From NCBI RefSeq assembly GCF_001640805.2, contig NC_066850.1:7849927-7913926 (forward strand): a stretch of DNA of 64,000 nucleotides, given 5' to 3'. Positions 44,525 through 57,842 of the stretch are shown here, one piece after another. The translations under genes were made by a program, and so were the position numbers. Position 1 is the stretch's first letter, and each line of letters begins with the position of its first letter. The DNA is from Lates calcarifer. Its lineage: Eukaryota > Chordata > Actinopteri > Centropomidae. The notes under the pieces are model-generated. The model worked only from the letters and a program-made list of their open reading frames with translations, had not been told where the DNA came from and did not search any database.

Positions 44525-46180
44525 TGTACAAACACTGTCACAAGAAGTTGTGCTAAAAGTGTAGAGGACAGATGCATACTCAGCTGGGGAGGGTAGAGTG
44601 AAGCTAAAAGCATCGAAGGGCACACCTAACGCTACAGTCACTGGGAGAGTGAGAGAGAGAGGGAGGAACAGGAAAGAACCAAAATGGACGGCTAATGGCT
44701 GTAAATCAGGGAGAAAAACTCAAACAAAGCACACACATCAACTTCGACCTTGAAGCCGTGCCACTAAAGCTCCATTTTAAAGCCAATCACGCCAGGGAAA
44801 AAAAAAATGACAACAAAAAAGTCCCGGCTGAGGCAGGGTGAACGTCAGACCATCTTCAGTGCTTTCCTTGCTAAGAGAAGTAATCCAAAGTGATGTGTAA
44901 TTAATTTCTGAAATTAAGGCGAGAAAAGGGGAGAGGCTGTGGGTGGGGGAGAGAAAGAGCTGATCTGAAATGACCTTGAAAGGACAGGGCAGGTGTTTGG
45001 TAGTGGGTGGACATGTGTGTGTATGTGTCCCTGAATATAACATAAATCTGTCCTGATATTTGCCTAGCAAAGCAGAGTTATGCCGCCACAGGTATGAAAT
45101 ATTAAAAATACCCTCTTATATCTTCTTCCTACTTTGTCATTTTCTTCCTCTATTGATGGTATGTAATTCAATGTGGAGAGACTTCCAGTATTTCTAATTT
45201 CAAATCCAGAGAATTAAAGAATGTGTTTACTAAAACCACATTATTAGATCTATTCTATACATAAAGTACATACTCTATATGCTGAATAGACATCAACACA
45301 ATTTATATGTCAATATAGCATTTCACCTTTTAATTTATGCTGAAATTTGGTCAAAAATGTAATTTTCTTCACAGATTGCTTCCTCCAGTCTATCACTTTC
45401 AGTGCATGTAACTTTTACTTCAGCTGAATAAGTGTATTCTTCCTCTTTTTCCATTAAATTGTATGTTTGAAAAGAGGGGCAAAATGTACCTCTGCAAGTG
45501 CTGCACAGCAAACTGCAAACCTGTGAGGAGTAATAAAGTTCACAGTGTAACCCACGCTGTACTCCCTTGTGTGCTTTCAGCAAGCAGGGACAACTCGGTC
45601 TGTTCTGTTAGTGTTCACACAACTGGCTTTACTGCAGCCAGTGCGTATTAACTCTGTGGCCTTCCTGTCTATTGTGCACACACATTACTGACTCATCTCA
45701 CCCACAGATGCATTCAAAGACATTGATTATTTCCTCTGCTGCCCGCCCATTTTTCTTTCTTTTCCTCTCAGTCATGTTCTTGCCTTCACCCTGTCTGTCA
45801 GAATGTTTTGCCTGTTTATGCTCTCATTCAAACTCTGTGAAAAGGGACACTTGGCAAGGGAAAACGGAAGCTGTCCCTTCTGTATCCTTATCTACTTGCT
45901 GCTGTTCAGGCAGCCGACGCCTGAGGTCTGATCGCAGCTGGGAGAGTTGTCGCAGGAACTGACCAGAAACAGGGCCCCTGGATTTCTCTGAGGGGGGCAT
46001 GCGAGGTTTGAGTGGGTGGAGGATGGGGTCGGATGGGGTGGAGCGAGTATTTACCCTGTTGTAGGAGTCCAGACACGCTCCCCTCTTTTGCTAGCAGCTC
46101 ACATTCCCCAGTGGAGCTCCCCTCACTCCTGCACAGTCAGTATCCTAAATTAACAGTCTGGGGCTGCAGACAGCGGCAGC

Positions 46181-46205
46181 AAAAAAAAAAAGAAAAGAAA
46201 AAAAA
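46181..46205. repeat. Poly-A-rich tract
   Basis: A11 followed by GAAAAGAAAAAAAAG. Confidence 0.93.
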
Positions 46206-46784
46206 GACACACTGCTCAAAGCCACTGAAAGTACACACAAACACACACTGCAGTCTAACTATACTTGTAAGTACATTTCCACTGACAAGCAAACCTGATG
46301 ACACGGGTTGTTCGCGCAGTTGCACTTGTGATTGAATAAACAGTGTTTGAATTTATAAAGAAAATTGACACATGCTTCCCAGTGTGCAATGATTTACTGT
46401 CACTACATAAGTCCCGCTGTTGTCAGCACCCAGGATGGCACTTTTATAAATGCTGTGCATGAAGCAGCCCTACTTTGCTGATGCTCGTCCACTAACTTCA
46501 CACACTGACTAAGCCCTGATCGTAACTTTAAGTCTCACCGCTCCATCCTTAACCCTTACCTAAGAACAAACATGATCCTGATCTAAAATTAAAACTTAAG
46601 ATTAATACTTTTCTGCAGCAAATGATGATGGAGCATGTTGTATCAAGTTTGTTATTTCACTTCATGTTAGTATGACACACAAAAGCAACATATTATCTAA
46701 TCATAAAGTCAGATGAACTGGCACTATTATTCAGAGAGATGAAATCAGCATATGATGGCGATGTATTGACTAAACAAGAAGAGT

Positions 46785-46840
46785 TTACTGCTAATGTTAG
46801 CAGGCTGACATGCTCACAGTGACAACACTAATGTGACACA
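46785..46840 (+). repeat. Fragment of the same percomorph repeat family
   Basis: GCTAATGTTAGCAGGCTGAC followed by ATGCTCACAGTGACAACACTAA parallels the 5' block of the copy at 10669-10730 ('gctaaggtcagcatgctaat..'). Only this block is present. Confidence 0.5.
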
Positions 46841-47450
46841 CGATGCCATCCCTAAAACCGGCGATTGCTAGCACGACTAAAAACACACTTTAACGTGTCC
46901 TGAAAAAAATACCCATAGTCCTTCTGACTTAATTTCAAACTCACAAGGACGACAACAAAAGAAATCACTCATACAGCACTACTCGTCGAACTACACAGAT
47001 CCATGCTCAAAAACAAGCACCATTGATTTGTGGATGTACGTACACATGCTGGCACATCCATGCACACATACACACATCTGCTATTCACACACTCCAAATT
47101 CTACGTGGCGTGGTAGAGAGGATCAATGTGTCAACACAACAAAGCCAGGGTGGTGGCCTCCTCACGGCATGACAAGGTGGGAGATATTGAGTGCCTGGCC
47201 CCTGATCCCAGCGGTAGAGACGGACCCTCCAGGGAGGGGGAGAGAAAATGGAAGCAAGGAGATGGAGAGACAAGAGAGCTTGAAAACAGTGATGGCAAAA
47301 AGTATAGAGAGGGAGAGTAATGATGGGAAAAGAATGAGACAGGGAGGACAAGGGTCTCAGAGGCATAGTGTAAGAGGCAGAGGAGGGGAGGAGGAAGAGA
47401 CAGCTGAGACGAGAGCGAAAGGTAGATAAACAGTACTGTATGAGAAAAAC

Positions 47451-47505
<55 letters not shown>

Positions 47506-49229
47506 AGAAGCTGACGGAAAGGGCAAGAAATAGAGGGACTAAGTGTGTGTACGTCAACTGCATGTGCACGCCCCAAGCACAGTTGTACAATGTTCCTCGA
47601 CTTCATATTGTTTGTGTTTATGTGTGCGCGCTCCTATTCATCATTCCTCCACGTGTCAATTCCACTTCAGTTCAAGTCGATGTTATTGGAATGACAAGAC
47701 ACAATGCAAGTTGCCAGAGCTTTCACTAAATAGAGTAGCTGCAAAAAAAACATTAAAGGTCAGTAGCGTTACAGTCAAACAGATACATATGAAATCATTA
47801 TCGCTGTGGCATTTTAGTACACAACAGCACATGCATACATACAAACAGTAATTTACAGGCTTTCAATTACATAAACAATACAACAAACAGTCTTCAAAGC
47901 AAACTCCCCTGCTTTGCTCATCACAAGGCACAGTGGTATTTTTCCTTGCTTTGTCATCGCACATTATCCTCAGATTTCATAAGTGAATGAGTACTCAAAG
48001 GAGCTGGCTGACACATAAGTAGCCATGATCAAGCATTTGTTGTAGAATTTGCACATAAAGTGGTTTTTAGTTTGATTGTGTGTGTGCACGGAACCGTGTG
48101 AGCTGACGTGGGTAAATTAAAGCGGGAAATTTTGATGTACATACTGATAGATAATGAAGAGTATCTATTAATATGTAAAACAACAGTGTGTGTGACTATA
48201 TAGTGTGCATACTGCTGAGTGAGTGTCACACAACCTCTTTGGTCTTTTATTTATGGCTGGAAGAGTCTCTAATCATAACTTGACTTTCATGTACACATGC
48301 CTTGTATCTCAGTGATTCAAAAAGTGCATTGCAGCTGCAGTAGGAATACATAAGTGTTATATTTGAATATCTATATAAGCTTGCATCTGAGGGCTAAGGG
48401 GGCTCACTCCCCACTACAATGCTGCATTGCGGAGGAATCCCCTGGAATCCCTCCACTGTGTACCAAGCACACATTAAAGATGTAACTGTTCTCTGTCTCT
48501 GGTTTTCACATATACAATACACTCCCTCTCCATCCCTCTTGTGTGTGTCCAATGTAGACATTCAGGTGTGCCCAGAGAGTTCTGTGCGTCTGAATGAATC
48601 TTTCAGTCAGTCTGCATGACCTTGTGCTCATGAAATGGTGTTTCTGACTCAAGAATATGGCTAGGAATGACAATGGATGTAAACAGAGGCAGCTTCTGCA
48701 AGGCTGTAACAAAACAGTGTGAAAATATGCATCTATGTGTACAGCTGCCTATACAGTGTGGATGTGTCCTGTACATCTGCAGCTATGTTTGTTTGTTGGC
48801 ATTATTCTGTGTTTATGTTTGTGTGTGTGTTAGTGTGTACAGTATGTGTGTATGCTAAGTTTTGCTGTACAATTTTGTTTTGTGTACAGTATATGCTGTG
48901 TTTTGTATGCGTACACTATTTGCATGTTTGCTCTGATGAGAGTAAATATGTGTGTGTGTGAGGCTGTGTTTGTGTGTACACATGTCCGTGTGTGTTTACT
49001 GAATGCGGATGGCTTCAGATACTGATGGCCCAGCTCTGGGAAAAAGAGAGGGAGCAGGGGAATCAAGGATAAAAATGAGCGGGTCCAATCCTCTGAAGCT
49101 GATGACTGTGTGTTTGTCAGAGTGAATTTATTTATCACACATGCCAGGGAAATTAGCATTGAAATGATTCTGGTGACAGACTTGCCCTGGATATCTCCGA
49201 TGGCAGACACCCAAAATGTTTATGTTTAC
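46841..49229. other. Non-coding stretch with microsatellites
   Basis: Unassigned sequence with a purine block at 47215-47440 and the long TG run at 47459. TG-rich sequence continues at 48815-48860 and 48940-48995. The longer reading frames here are made of these repeats. Confidence 0.6.
47459..47504. repeat. (TG)23 microsatellite
   Basis: A perfect TG run of 46 bases at the 3' edge of a 220-bp purine-rich block. Confidence 0.98.
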
Positions 49230-49900
49230 AGAACTCGAGGGGAGAGTAGAAAGGGACGGTGGTGTGAGAAAGAGCGAGGGAGAGAGAGGACAAGAGAGGG
49301 AGACTGTGCAGTATGAGGAGATAATAAGAGAGGTAAGATTAGGTAGAATAAAAAGCCAGGGCAAGAAAATTGGAGGAAACACTGAAACGAGATAAAATAT
49401 GTAAGAAGAGAGAGAAAAAGAGAGAGACTCTAGAGGATGAGCTCCACTGTAGAAATAGTTGAATTGTGAGTCACGCTTGATATGAACTTCAGCTGAAAAA
49501 GAGTGTGCTCCTCCTACACAGAGGGAGTGAGAAAAGAAGAGCATACAAAATAAAATAACAGAAAAAATATACTTTTCTATGTATGGGAGAAATACTGGCC
49601 ATGGACCAAAGAAAGGAAAAACGTGAGGGGAGACATTAAAAAAAATGGGGGAAAAAGTTTGGAGAAGAGGAGCAAAGGAGCAGGGTTAATGGTGACAAAG
49701 GTTCTAAGGAGAAGTGACAGAGTGAAGAGAACAGGAGAGAAAAGGGCACAAAGGAGTGGGAGAATTAGACATAAAAGGTGAGAGGAAAAGGTATATAAAG
49801 TATGGGGGGCGGGGTGCAAAAGAATAACAGTGTCAGAGGAAGAAATGGATGAAGAGGAGAAGAAAAGGGAGGGAAATAAGAGAGAGGACATTTGCAAATC
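49230..49900. repeat. Strand-asymmetric purine-rich block
   Basis: For about 650 bp the plus strand is strongly enriched for A and G (GAGAAAGAGCGAGGGAGAG, AAGGAGAAGTGACAGAGTG and the like) with two short mixed interruptions. It is too irregular for a tandem repeat. Such blocks can form triplex or unusual chromatin structure. No gene. Confidence 0.75.
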
Positions 49901-52119
49901 ACTTTGGGAGAGTACAGAGAGAAACTGTGTGTTGCCATGGAAATAGATACACTAGCTGCTAAGTCTGACTGAGCGCACATAAATTTCTGTGAATGTGAAT
50001 TCCTGCAATTTATTATAAGTAGATATCTAAATTGAATTTTCTCACTTATTGCACCTATGCTTTTACCGTCAGGGTCCGCCATCGTGATCCACACCTTTCA
50101 ACCACATTCATGAAGCTTATTATGTGTGCAGGCATTTCAGTCGGCACCCCATCAAGGCAATCTAATTGCTTGATGGAATGTGTGCTTTCATAACAAATGA
50201 ATCAAGTTTCTCTTAAGATTCATGGAGCTTAAACAGAATCTTTGGGCAGGATTCATACATAAGAAATGAACTACCACTCTGCAGATAATAATCACATTGA
50301 ACTGAATTGGTATGATATCTAACTGTGACTAAACAGGAAAAGATTGCAAAAAATTATTCATTATGGAGCTAGACTGTAAGCAAATCCATAGGGGATCTAT
50401 GAAAACCTTATTAAATCATGCAATAAAGCTTCAAATTAACCACTTAGCCTCTTCATTTGTGTTGATTATTCAAGAAATCAAAAGCTTCAGCTAATGCTGT
50501 TTTGGGCCAGGCAATCAAGCAAGTAATTGTTTGCTGTACACTGGCCAATATTATCATCCGAATGTGTACTAATAACATAATCATGGCACACTCTAATGCA
50601 GAATTACTCCAAACACAGACTAAAAAGTGAAGCAAAGCCAAAAAATTTGAAACGCCTGCACAATGCCACATTAAAAGTATGACTTTTTTTACAAATCAAA
50701 TCAGCTACATTTACCTTAGGTTGTGTTTAAATGAGATAAAGCAAAAGTAGCAAAGTAAACAATCCTGGCATTTAATCTTCTAACGCCGAGACGCTACAAC
50801 GTAAATCCCTCACAGGCTCAGACATACAATTTATCCTTCTGTTTACTTCTGATTTTGCAATTAAGCAGCATATTAAAAAGAGAAAACTTGCACCTTTTTA
50901 TATAAAAACACATGCATAAATAAAGTACTACAATAGACAAACAACTCAAGAGGCTCCACTACAACACGTGCCTAGACTGCACAGTCTCAGAGTTTTTCTT
51001 TGTCTCACATGGTGTAGAATGTTGTTGATGCAAACAGAGGTAAGAAGTTGCTTGAGCACAGTGTAAGTTTAACTCTGTGTTCTTTGGCCGCTTTTTTTGT
51101 TTGTTATCTGTGTTTCATTATGATAATTAACCACTGTCTCATGAGCTGAGGCTGAATGCGTGGTGATTCTCTCCCTCTCTCACTGCAGTGATTGCAGCTA
51201 CGCTTGGGTGCTGGAAAGAGGAGAGGAAGTTTCTGGGTCACCAGCTGCCAACGTTTTCTGCAAACACAGCACTGCTAGACCTCACCAGCTGTTTTCTCTC
51301 ACCATCTCTACCCCTTCGAACTTCCTCTCCTTCTCTCTGTGTCTTTTTTTTCCCGTTTTCTCACTACGTTTCTTTTCGCTGTTTCCACATGCTTGCCTGC
51401 GGCTAGAGGAAAATTAACTGTCTCCTCTCTTACTACGGCCCTACTTCTATGTGCAATTTGTTTGCATATTAATAGAAAATAGATAACAGAGACCAAGGCA
51501 AGTCTGAAACATCAGGACATATTGATCATTAGTGAGGGAGAGAGAAAGAGAGAGAGAGGGAAGGACAAACAGAGGAAACAGATTTTTTTTCTTTAATTTT
51601 GGCTATGGAAGTGTTTCTTACAGCCCAGAGAAAGATGTTATTACTCTCGATCCTCCAGTTCATTTAATTACCACTCTATAACCTTGCAAATGGGGAGGGG
51701 GGGTATGAGAGAAAAAAATATAGAAAGATGAAAAGAGGATGGAGAGAGCAGGAGAGAGCAAGAATCCAAATGGAACTGGGAAAAGAGTAATTGGACAAGA
51801 GCGATAATTCTAATCCTACCGCAGTTAAATATGCATAAATGGAATTTAATCCATGGGGCGGCAAATGCGTGGAGCCACAGTGGTAGTAATTGTAAGTGTG
51901 TTTTAATGTATGTCCCATATTATGTATGAGCCATTTAGGCTGAATGCTGCTGTGTGAAATGCTAATGCACACACTGTATGTTGTCTGTGTGTATGTGGGG
52001 CTATGTGTGCCTGCCTTTATTTTAAGTGTGTGCTCACAGGCCTGCTCAGAGGCCTATCAGCGGGTTCATAAATATTTTTAATTCTGTATGTTTTTTCTAC
52101 ACCCTTAAACACCTGTGTG

Positions 52120-52135
52120 TTTTTTTTTTTTTTTT
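52120..52135. repeat. T16 homopolymer
   Basis: An uninterrupted T run following GTGTG. Confidence 0.97.
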
Positions 52136-55017
52136 GCTCTACAAAAAGGACATCCAAAAGTACTGTGAGTGCAACTCTATCTTTACTCATGAATATGGAT
52201 AACAGTGTCTAAAAGCAGGTGTGAAGGAGAGGGAGCAGAGTTGAGTGGTGGAACAGGAGTTGACATTCGTTGAGTAATTACAATTCAAATGCCTCCCCCA
52301 TAACTGATGAATGTGCTTTGCCAGTTCTCGTAGGCCTGCACTCCAAATATAATCTTGATCAATATGTTCTGGTCTACAAGCTAATCTCCTCATAGTGCGC
52401 ACGTACAGTACTATTCAATCTTTGTGTTTTGGAGATAAAAGATCAAACACAGCCAAGTACGGGGATTTACACTTGGAGGTCACATGCAGCCCCACGCGCT
52501 GATATCCACTCAAGATGAGCACACAGTCTTAAAAGTTAGACCTCTACCAAACACTCACCCTCATGTGAAGGATCACAGAAGTCAAGTACAAGCAGAGATT
52601 AATGGCTTTACTGACAGATGCTACATACACATATACAGGATAAATCTATACAAACTTAAGTGAAGCAGTTGCTGCTTTTGCACTGTACACAGACACGCAG
52701 ACACACATGGGAAAAGGAGATAGTAACACTTTAAGGCAACACTGGGGGGCAATTTGAATTTAAAAACAAGAGATCAATCACTTGGAGCAAAGATTATCAT
52801 TTCACACACGTGCTTTGAACTGAGGATGGTAGAAAATGTTAAGCACTCTGACGGCAGCCAATATGCCCTTGAACACACTTCACACTATGCCACAGTTCAG
52901 TAAATCTACTGGGAACAGTTATAGCAAGCTACAGCTGCACCACCCAACCAAAGCATGCCTCAGCTCTTCAATAAAGAAGTGAGGAACTTTGGTCTTTAAC
53001 AAGTCAATATCTCCTGAATCTCAACCACGACAAGAAACTGATCCTGTGTGACCCTAAGAGTTTTCTTATCAGACTCTGACTTTATACCAGTATTTTCAGC
53101 TGGGCTAGCAAGGGTGTACACTATGGTCACAGACTTATGCGCTATTCAAAACACCTATCTTTATTCAAGCCAAATCTCACTAAATTTATCAGCTTTAATC
53201 ACTTGTTTTATGATTTAACAGTAACCTGATATCTAAGACTCAGGAGACCTGTATTTGTTATGGTACGTAGTGCACTATACTGTACTGAAAATAGAAGGCA
53301 GTGCATTTCGCTGAATACCATTGCCATGGTGCAATGACATACTACATGACTGTAGCAAACCTATACTGACAATGGCAATGAAAAGCACTACTTTGCAAAG
53401 GAATGAAGGCATCACATGAATAAAGCAGGACATTTTGTAATAGCTATTGTAATGTTAAAGTAAAAAAGACAGCAGAAAGGATAGTACAAATCAATACATG
53501 TGATAACAGCATGAGAACAGGAAGAAATGACACAAGCACAGAGATGAAGAATAGGATCGAACATGAAAGGAGTCCGGCGGAGTTGTAAGGATGAGGGAAG
53601 GTTGGAATTAGGGAGAGACATGGAGGATGAACTGTCAAAACCACATAAGCTCTGTCACCATGAAATCCACACTTTCACCAGCTCACTTTACCGCTTAATC
53701 AAAGTCTAGCCTGAGTGATTACATGGCCCCTTTTTTTCATAAAAGTGCCACTATTTAAAAAAAGCTCCTAATACTGTGCTGTAGGAATCATTTCTAATTT
53801 ATTCTCACCAGTCCTGATCTGCCAACCAAAGCTATTATAAGAAAGTCAGGATGATGTGCTGTCAGGAGCCAGAGAAATAGATGTCATCCACAGCAATAAG
53901 CCTGTAATAACTACCGTCAAATTATTTTCTGGGCCTAAGTAACTTTTCCCTCATCTCCCCATTTGGCCCCTGGCGCCTCTTTTGCAGCTTGTAAAATGCT
54001 TATTATCATAATTGCATAACTACGTATATAGAATTTGAGATGTTGAACTGAGGCAATATATGCCTCCTCTCATCATTAACATACAAGAAGATTACTGAAC
54101 TCCACTCGTGCGCAAAAATCATCCTCTTGAGTGGACATATTTTCAGTAACAGTTGTGACTAATACATCTACATACATGTGGTACTGCACCGTTCACACAC
54201 CACACACATGCAGTCTAGATTTACTGTACAGCAAGTAGTTAATTATGGCATAAGAGAGTTTGCTTTGCATTTACATTTGCCTCTTTTCCTCAAGAGGATT
54301 CAGGTGAGTGTGTAAATGAGTAAGAGGGTATGAGTGAAAGAGGACAAAAGAGGGAGGAGAGTGAGAAACAGGAAGAGCGCTCGGTTGTGTTTAGGGTGGC
54401 TCACTGTAGTTAAAGTGACATTTTGGTGAGATGTGCACTTTCCAAAAGCCCTGTGGGGGTGCAAGGGGCATGCCCAGCCATGCCAGCCTACTCCACACAG
54501 TCACACTGTATCCTGACACTAAGCACAGCGGGCAGGCCAGGCCACGTGCCCAAACACATTATACTCTTCCTTATCTAACACTCAAACAAAAACACACTAA
54601 TTTTATCTCACCTGACATAAACACAATACCCTCTGATGATCTAACATGAAAATGTGCACACCTTCATCTGCTGCACTGTGATATTACACAAATGTGATCC
54701 CTTATGCCCCGTGGAAGTCCATCTGGGTACTGTGAGTTTGCACTCAGTTTGTTTGTTCCATATACTGTAGGCACCACATAATGAAGGCTTCATGCTCTAA
54801 GCACAGCCAGCTCCCTGTGTTCTGCATATGGCCCACAGGGTCTTGGTCCATGGTCTGGCACATGAATTTAGGCAGAGACAAGGCTGGGTGACAAGAGTAT
54901 GAATGGCTGCAAAGTGATGTGATTGAACAGGACAGTGGTTTTATAGAGGGATTGAGTGAGAATATTGTATGTTTTGAACTTTGACACGCCGTTATAGAAT
55001 CATCTTGGGTGGATTTA

Positions 55018-55041
55018 GAGAGGCTGAGAGGCTGAGAGGCT
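55018..55041. repeat. GAGAGGCT x3 tandem repeat
   Basis: Three perfect copies of the 8-mer GAGAGGCT. Confidence 0.97.
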
Positions 55042-55813
55042 ACGAGGTACTTTCATTCCCAATGATACACAGCAGGCTGCAGTATTGACTGAAAAACAAA
55101 ATCATCTGGTGCAGAGAATACACAAAACACACATAACAGACAGTCTGCTATCCTGGGGCACTAAGGCAGGGGACAGTATGGGTTGACTCTTTCACACTCT
55201 GACAGAACTACTAATGCTAAAATGTCAGCACGCTGTTGGGGGAGCAGGCAAAAGAAGACGCTGGAGAGAGGGGGACAAAGAGAAAGAGAAGGGGGGTTAT
55301 CATGCCAACCAATATTCATAACTCCTCTGAGCACAGGCTGGGGTTAATGTTACAGCTGCGCTTCAGTGCCCTGCCAACAGTGGTGGTAAACAAACTGCAC
55401 ACATAGCTCCTGACCTAAAAATGTCAAAAATTAATAGTGAGAGAAAAACTTATCCCGCTTTGTGGCTGGTACATACAGTATTTTTGCTGCACAAATAAGG
55501 AAATATAACATTTCCCCAGATTCACCTCAGTGTACTAACAGTAACCCTGTGTACCTGTTATCTGTCATGGAATATGAAGCATGTTTTAAGCTACTGTATG
55601 TCCAAAGTCAATTTACCCAATTAGCTAGTGACATTAGTATTGGAAACTGTGGCATTAGTGTCAGTTAGAGGGTGCCAATCAAAGCACATTAGCATTTCCA
55701 CTGCTCATGCTGCAATTTTAATGGCCGCACTGAATTTGATCAGGAAGGCATCAGGTGAACTGTAAAACATGACAACCAACTCCAAGGTAGGTTCATCCAT
55801 CACAACAAGGTGA

Positions 55814-55828
55814 TTTTTTTTTTTTTTT
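55814..55828. repeat. T15 homopolymer
   Basis: An uninterrupted T run. Confidence 0.97.
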
Positions 55829-57312
55829 GAACAGAAGCAGCAGGACCTAGTCTGGAGCCAGATGGATGCACTGTGCTGTTTATTATAAACCTATGAGACA
55901 TGCAGCCTAGCTCATCAGAGGGCAGATAATGTGCAGGGTGATTTGATCTTAAATATGATAAATGGGGATAGTGCCAGAAGAGGCTAACATTAATGAAAAA
56001 GAGGGTTTGATTTCACATAGGATTTGCATATACACAGAATGTAGTAAGGCAACTCCTGTGGGGTGACTCTATTCATCCTTATGGGGCTTTGGGGCCCTTT
56101 CACATGCTGAAAAAGTCAATCTGTGATTCCCCATTTGGAGATAAAATGCAACTGTGGGTGGCTCAAACACACGCTATGTGGCTATGTCCATAGTGTACAT
56201 TTTCCCTGACTTCCATCATATTCCTTCAAAGCTGGCAAGACTGATATGCCAGTGACAGCACTGTGGTATCAGGAAATGATTAATGTATTTGCAGCACAGC
56301 CCAGGAAACTTGCTCAATATTGGTGACCGCTGTCACTGGCAAGTGGAGCTATAGGCACAATGCCCAGTCTGGTCCAGCCTCTCAGAGTTTGGCTCCAAAG
56401 GACAGAGTGATGTGTCTGGGATTATCAGTGAATGTGGTGCAGATTACCAAAGATGCAGTACAATCTACAATTTCACTCTGGGTTTCCATGACTGAGAATC
56501 ATCAATCATCAATTGATCATTGAAACATTACTTCGCTGACTTCTCCCATCTTCAGTCAGCGTATTACTCACAGTATTAACACTCTGTTCCAGGATATGTG
56601 TCAGCAATCTCATCTTATCATGTGGTGTTTGGACAGAGGTTCAGAACCCATAGCCTGACATGTTATTTTATATTGGAGCAGAGAAGAATTGTTTTCTGGA
56701 GAGAGCACTGCTGTCTGCTTTGATCTTGGCAAAGAGTGTGTGATCTATGTACCATTGTGGACAGCTTTCTGCTCACAATATGATTCTATTAAAATCTACC
56801 AAAATACATCCTTCCAGCCAAGGATTATTAAGAGTGCATTATGCTGAAGATGATTCAGCCAAATGCATTTTATCCATCTCTCCAAAAAAGGAAGTGAATA
56901 GAGACGTTGCACTCCTTGTATTCTGTCTTTAATACATTCACTCCATGGAGCTGCCAAACCGACATGACAATTTATGATGTTCATGTTTGTTTATAGTGTG
57001 TCTTCTGTGTTTGATTTTGTGACAAACATACAGTATCTTGCCAATGCCCTGCTTTTCATCAACAAACTCACATGTCTCAGATTTTGAGAGGAGTCTTTCA
57101 CCAGCACATGAAGTGGAGTCGATAAGCAGCCTTTTCAAATTACTCTGCACTTGAAAATGCATCAGCAATAAGGTACATCTGACAAAAATAACACTAGGCA
57201 TCTCTGTAATGGATTACCAAGCCAAAGAAATATGAATTCTCTGTAAATTAGTCCTCCTACCTTACCAAAATGAATAGAAAAATAGCCCCTGCTCTTACTT
57301 ACTTGACTCTAA

Positions 57313-57334
57313 TGTTTTAACGTAAGTTAAAACA
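57313..57334. repeat. Perfect 9-bp inverted repeat, 4-base loop
   Basis: TGTTTTAAC (57313-57321), GTAA loop, GTTAAAACA (57326-57334). It is AT-rich and could be a small cruciform or RNA hairpin. No terminator role is expected in a vertebrate nuclear genome. Confidence 0.9.
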
Positions 57335-57760
57335 GTCCAAAAGCACAGGCCAAGGAAAAAAAATCGCACTCAATCACCTCTAGTGTTAACCATTGTACAA
57401 GGACGTTGCTGGGCTATGACCATCTCCTTAATTTAATGGAAATAGTTCTATGGTTCAACAAGCACAATCAACTACAGAGAGCTAACAACCTTGCTGACCA
57501 AGAATGTTCAATTTGTGCTTCTTTCCCTTGTTCTTTTCTTTATATACAGGACAGGAGTGTATATGTAGGCATACTGCATACGCACACACCACATACACAC
57601 ACTTTGGTCTAAGACTCCAGAGACCCAGAGCGCCCTTTCTCTCTCCCTCTTTTTCTAATCCTGGCAATTAGCGAGAAATAATTAATGATAAAAATGAAAA
57701 AGTTGAGGGCAGAGAGCCTTGAAGATAGAGTTCTGCACCGTAAGCATTCAATTCCCCCTC

Positions 57761-57778
57761 TCAAGGTCCTCAAGGTCC
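57761..57778 (+). promoter_or_regulatory. Tandem TCAAGGTCC, orphan-receptor-like sites
   Basis: The 9-mer occurs twice head to tail. It differs from the NR5A/ESRR extended half site TCAAGGTCA by the last base only. It may be a regulatory pair or a tiny tandem duplication. Confidence 0.28.
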
Positions 57779-57842
57779 ACTGCTCTCTGGCTCTGATCCT
57801 CATACGGCTACTGAGGGAGGCTTGAACAAAGGCCTCTTTGAT

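Larger units (their letters stand above)
38851..46784. other. Long AT-rich stretch, no gene recognised
   Basis: About 8 kb with no supported exon. It holds T16 (39288-39303), A17 (41166-41182), an alternating Z-DNA-prone stretch (40294-40320), CA/TG microsatellites near 44.3-44.5 kb and a poly-A-rich tract (46181-46205). A strong acceptor-like TCTTTCTTTTAACATTGCAG ends at 40450, but the downstream sequence has no donor or clear frame. A 37-nt exon-like pattern on the plus strand (43124-43160, flanked by CCTCAG and GTGAGT) is probably chance. The 46.54-46.62 kb 'cttaacccttacc..' region may be a decayed fish repeat. Confidence 0.55.
49901..57842. other. Long AT-rich stretch, no gene recognised
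   Basis: About 8 kb without a supported exon. RFX-like GTTGCCATGGAAAT lies at 49931. A MADPDGK-type ATG frame on the minus strand at 50082 lacks a promoter context and a good donor. A plus-strand CAGAG/GTAAGAA donor near 51039 has only a poor acceptor. A plus-strand acceptor CCCTCTCTCACTGCAG ends near 51187. Also present are T16 (52120-52135), T15 (55814-55828) and an 8-bp tandem repeat at 55018. A donor-like TTCAG/GTGAGT occurs at 54302. A 9-bp-stem hairpin at 57313 and a tandem TCAAGGTCC at 57761 complete the list. None adds up to a gene. Confidence 0.55.

Noticed and set aside
50060..50094. Minus-strand ATG frame starting MADPDGK
   Set aside because: The sequence has a good-looking start but no promoter context. 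The nearest donor is a weak GTAAAA, and the frame soon runs into low-complexity sequence.
55018..55041. Short direct repeats as a CRISPR-like array
   Set aside because: Three contiguous 8-bp copies without spacers, and the genome is a vertebrate's. It is plain tandem duplication.
55908..55922. Third CTCF-like site (TCATCAGAGGGC)
   Set aside because: Two mismatches in the 12-base core, so it is not convincing beside the two full matches.
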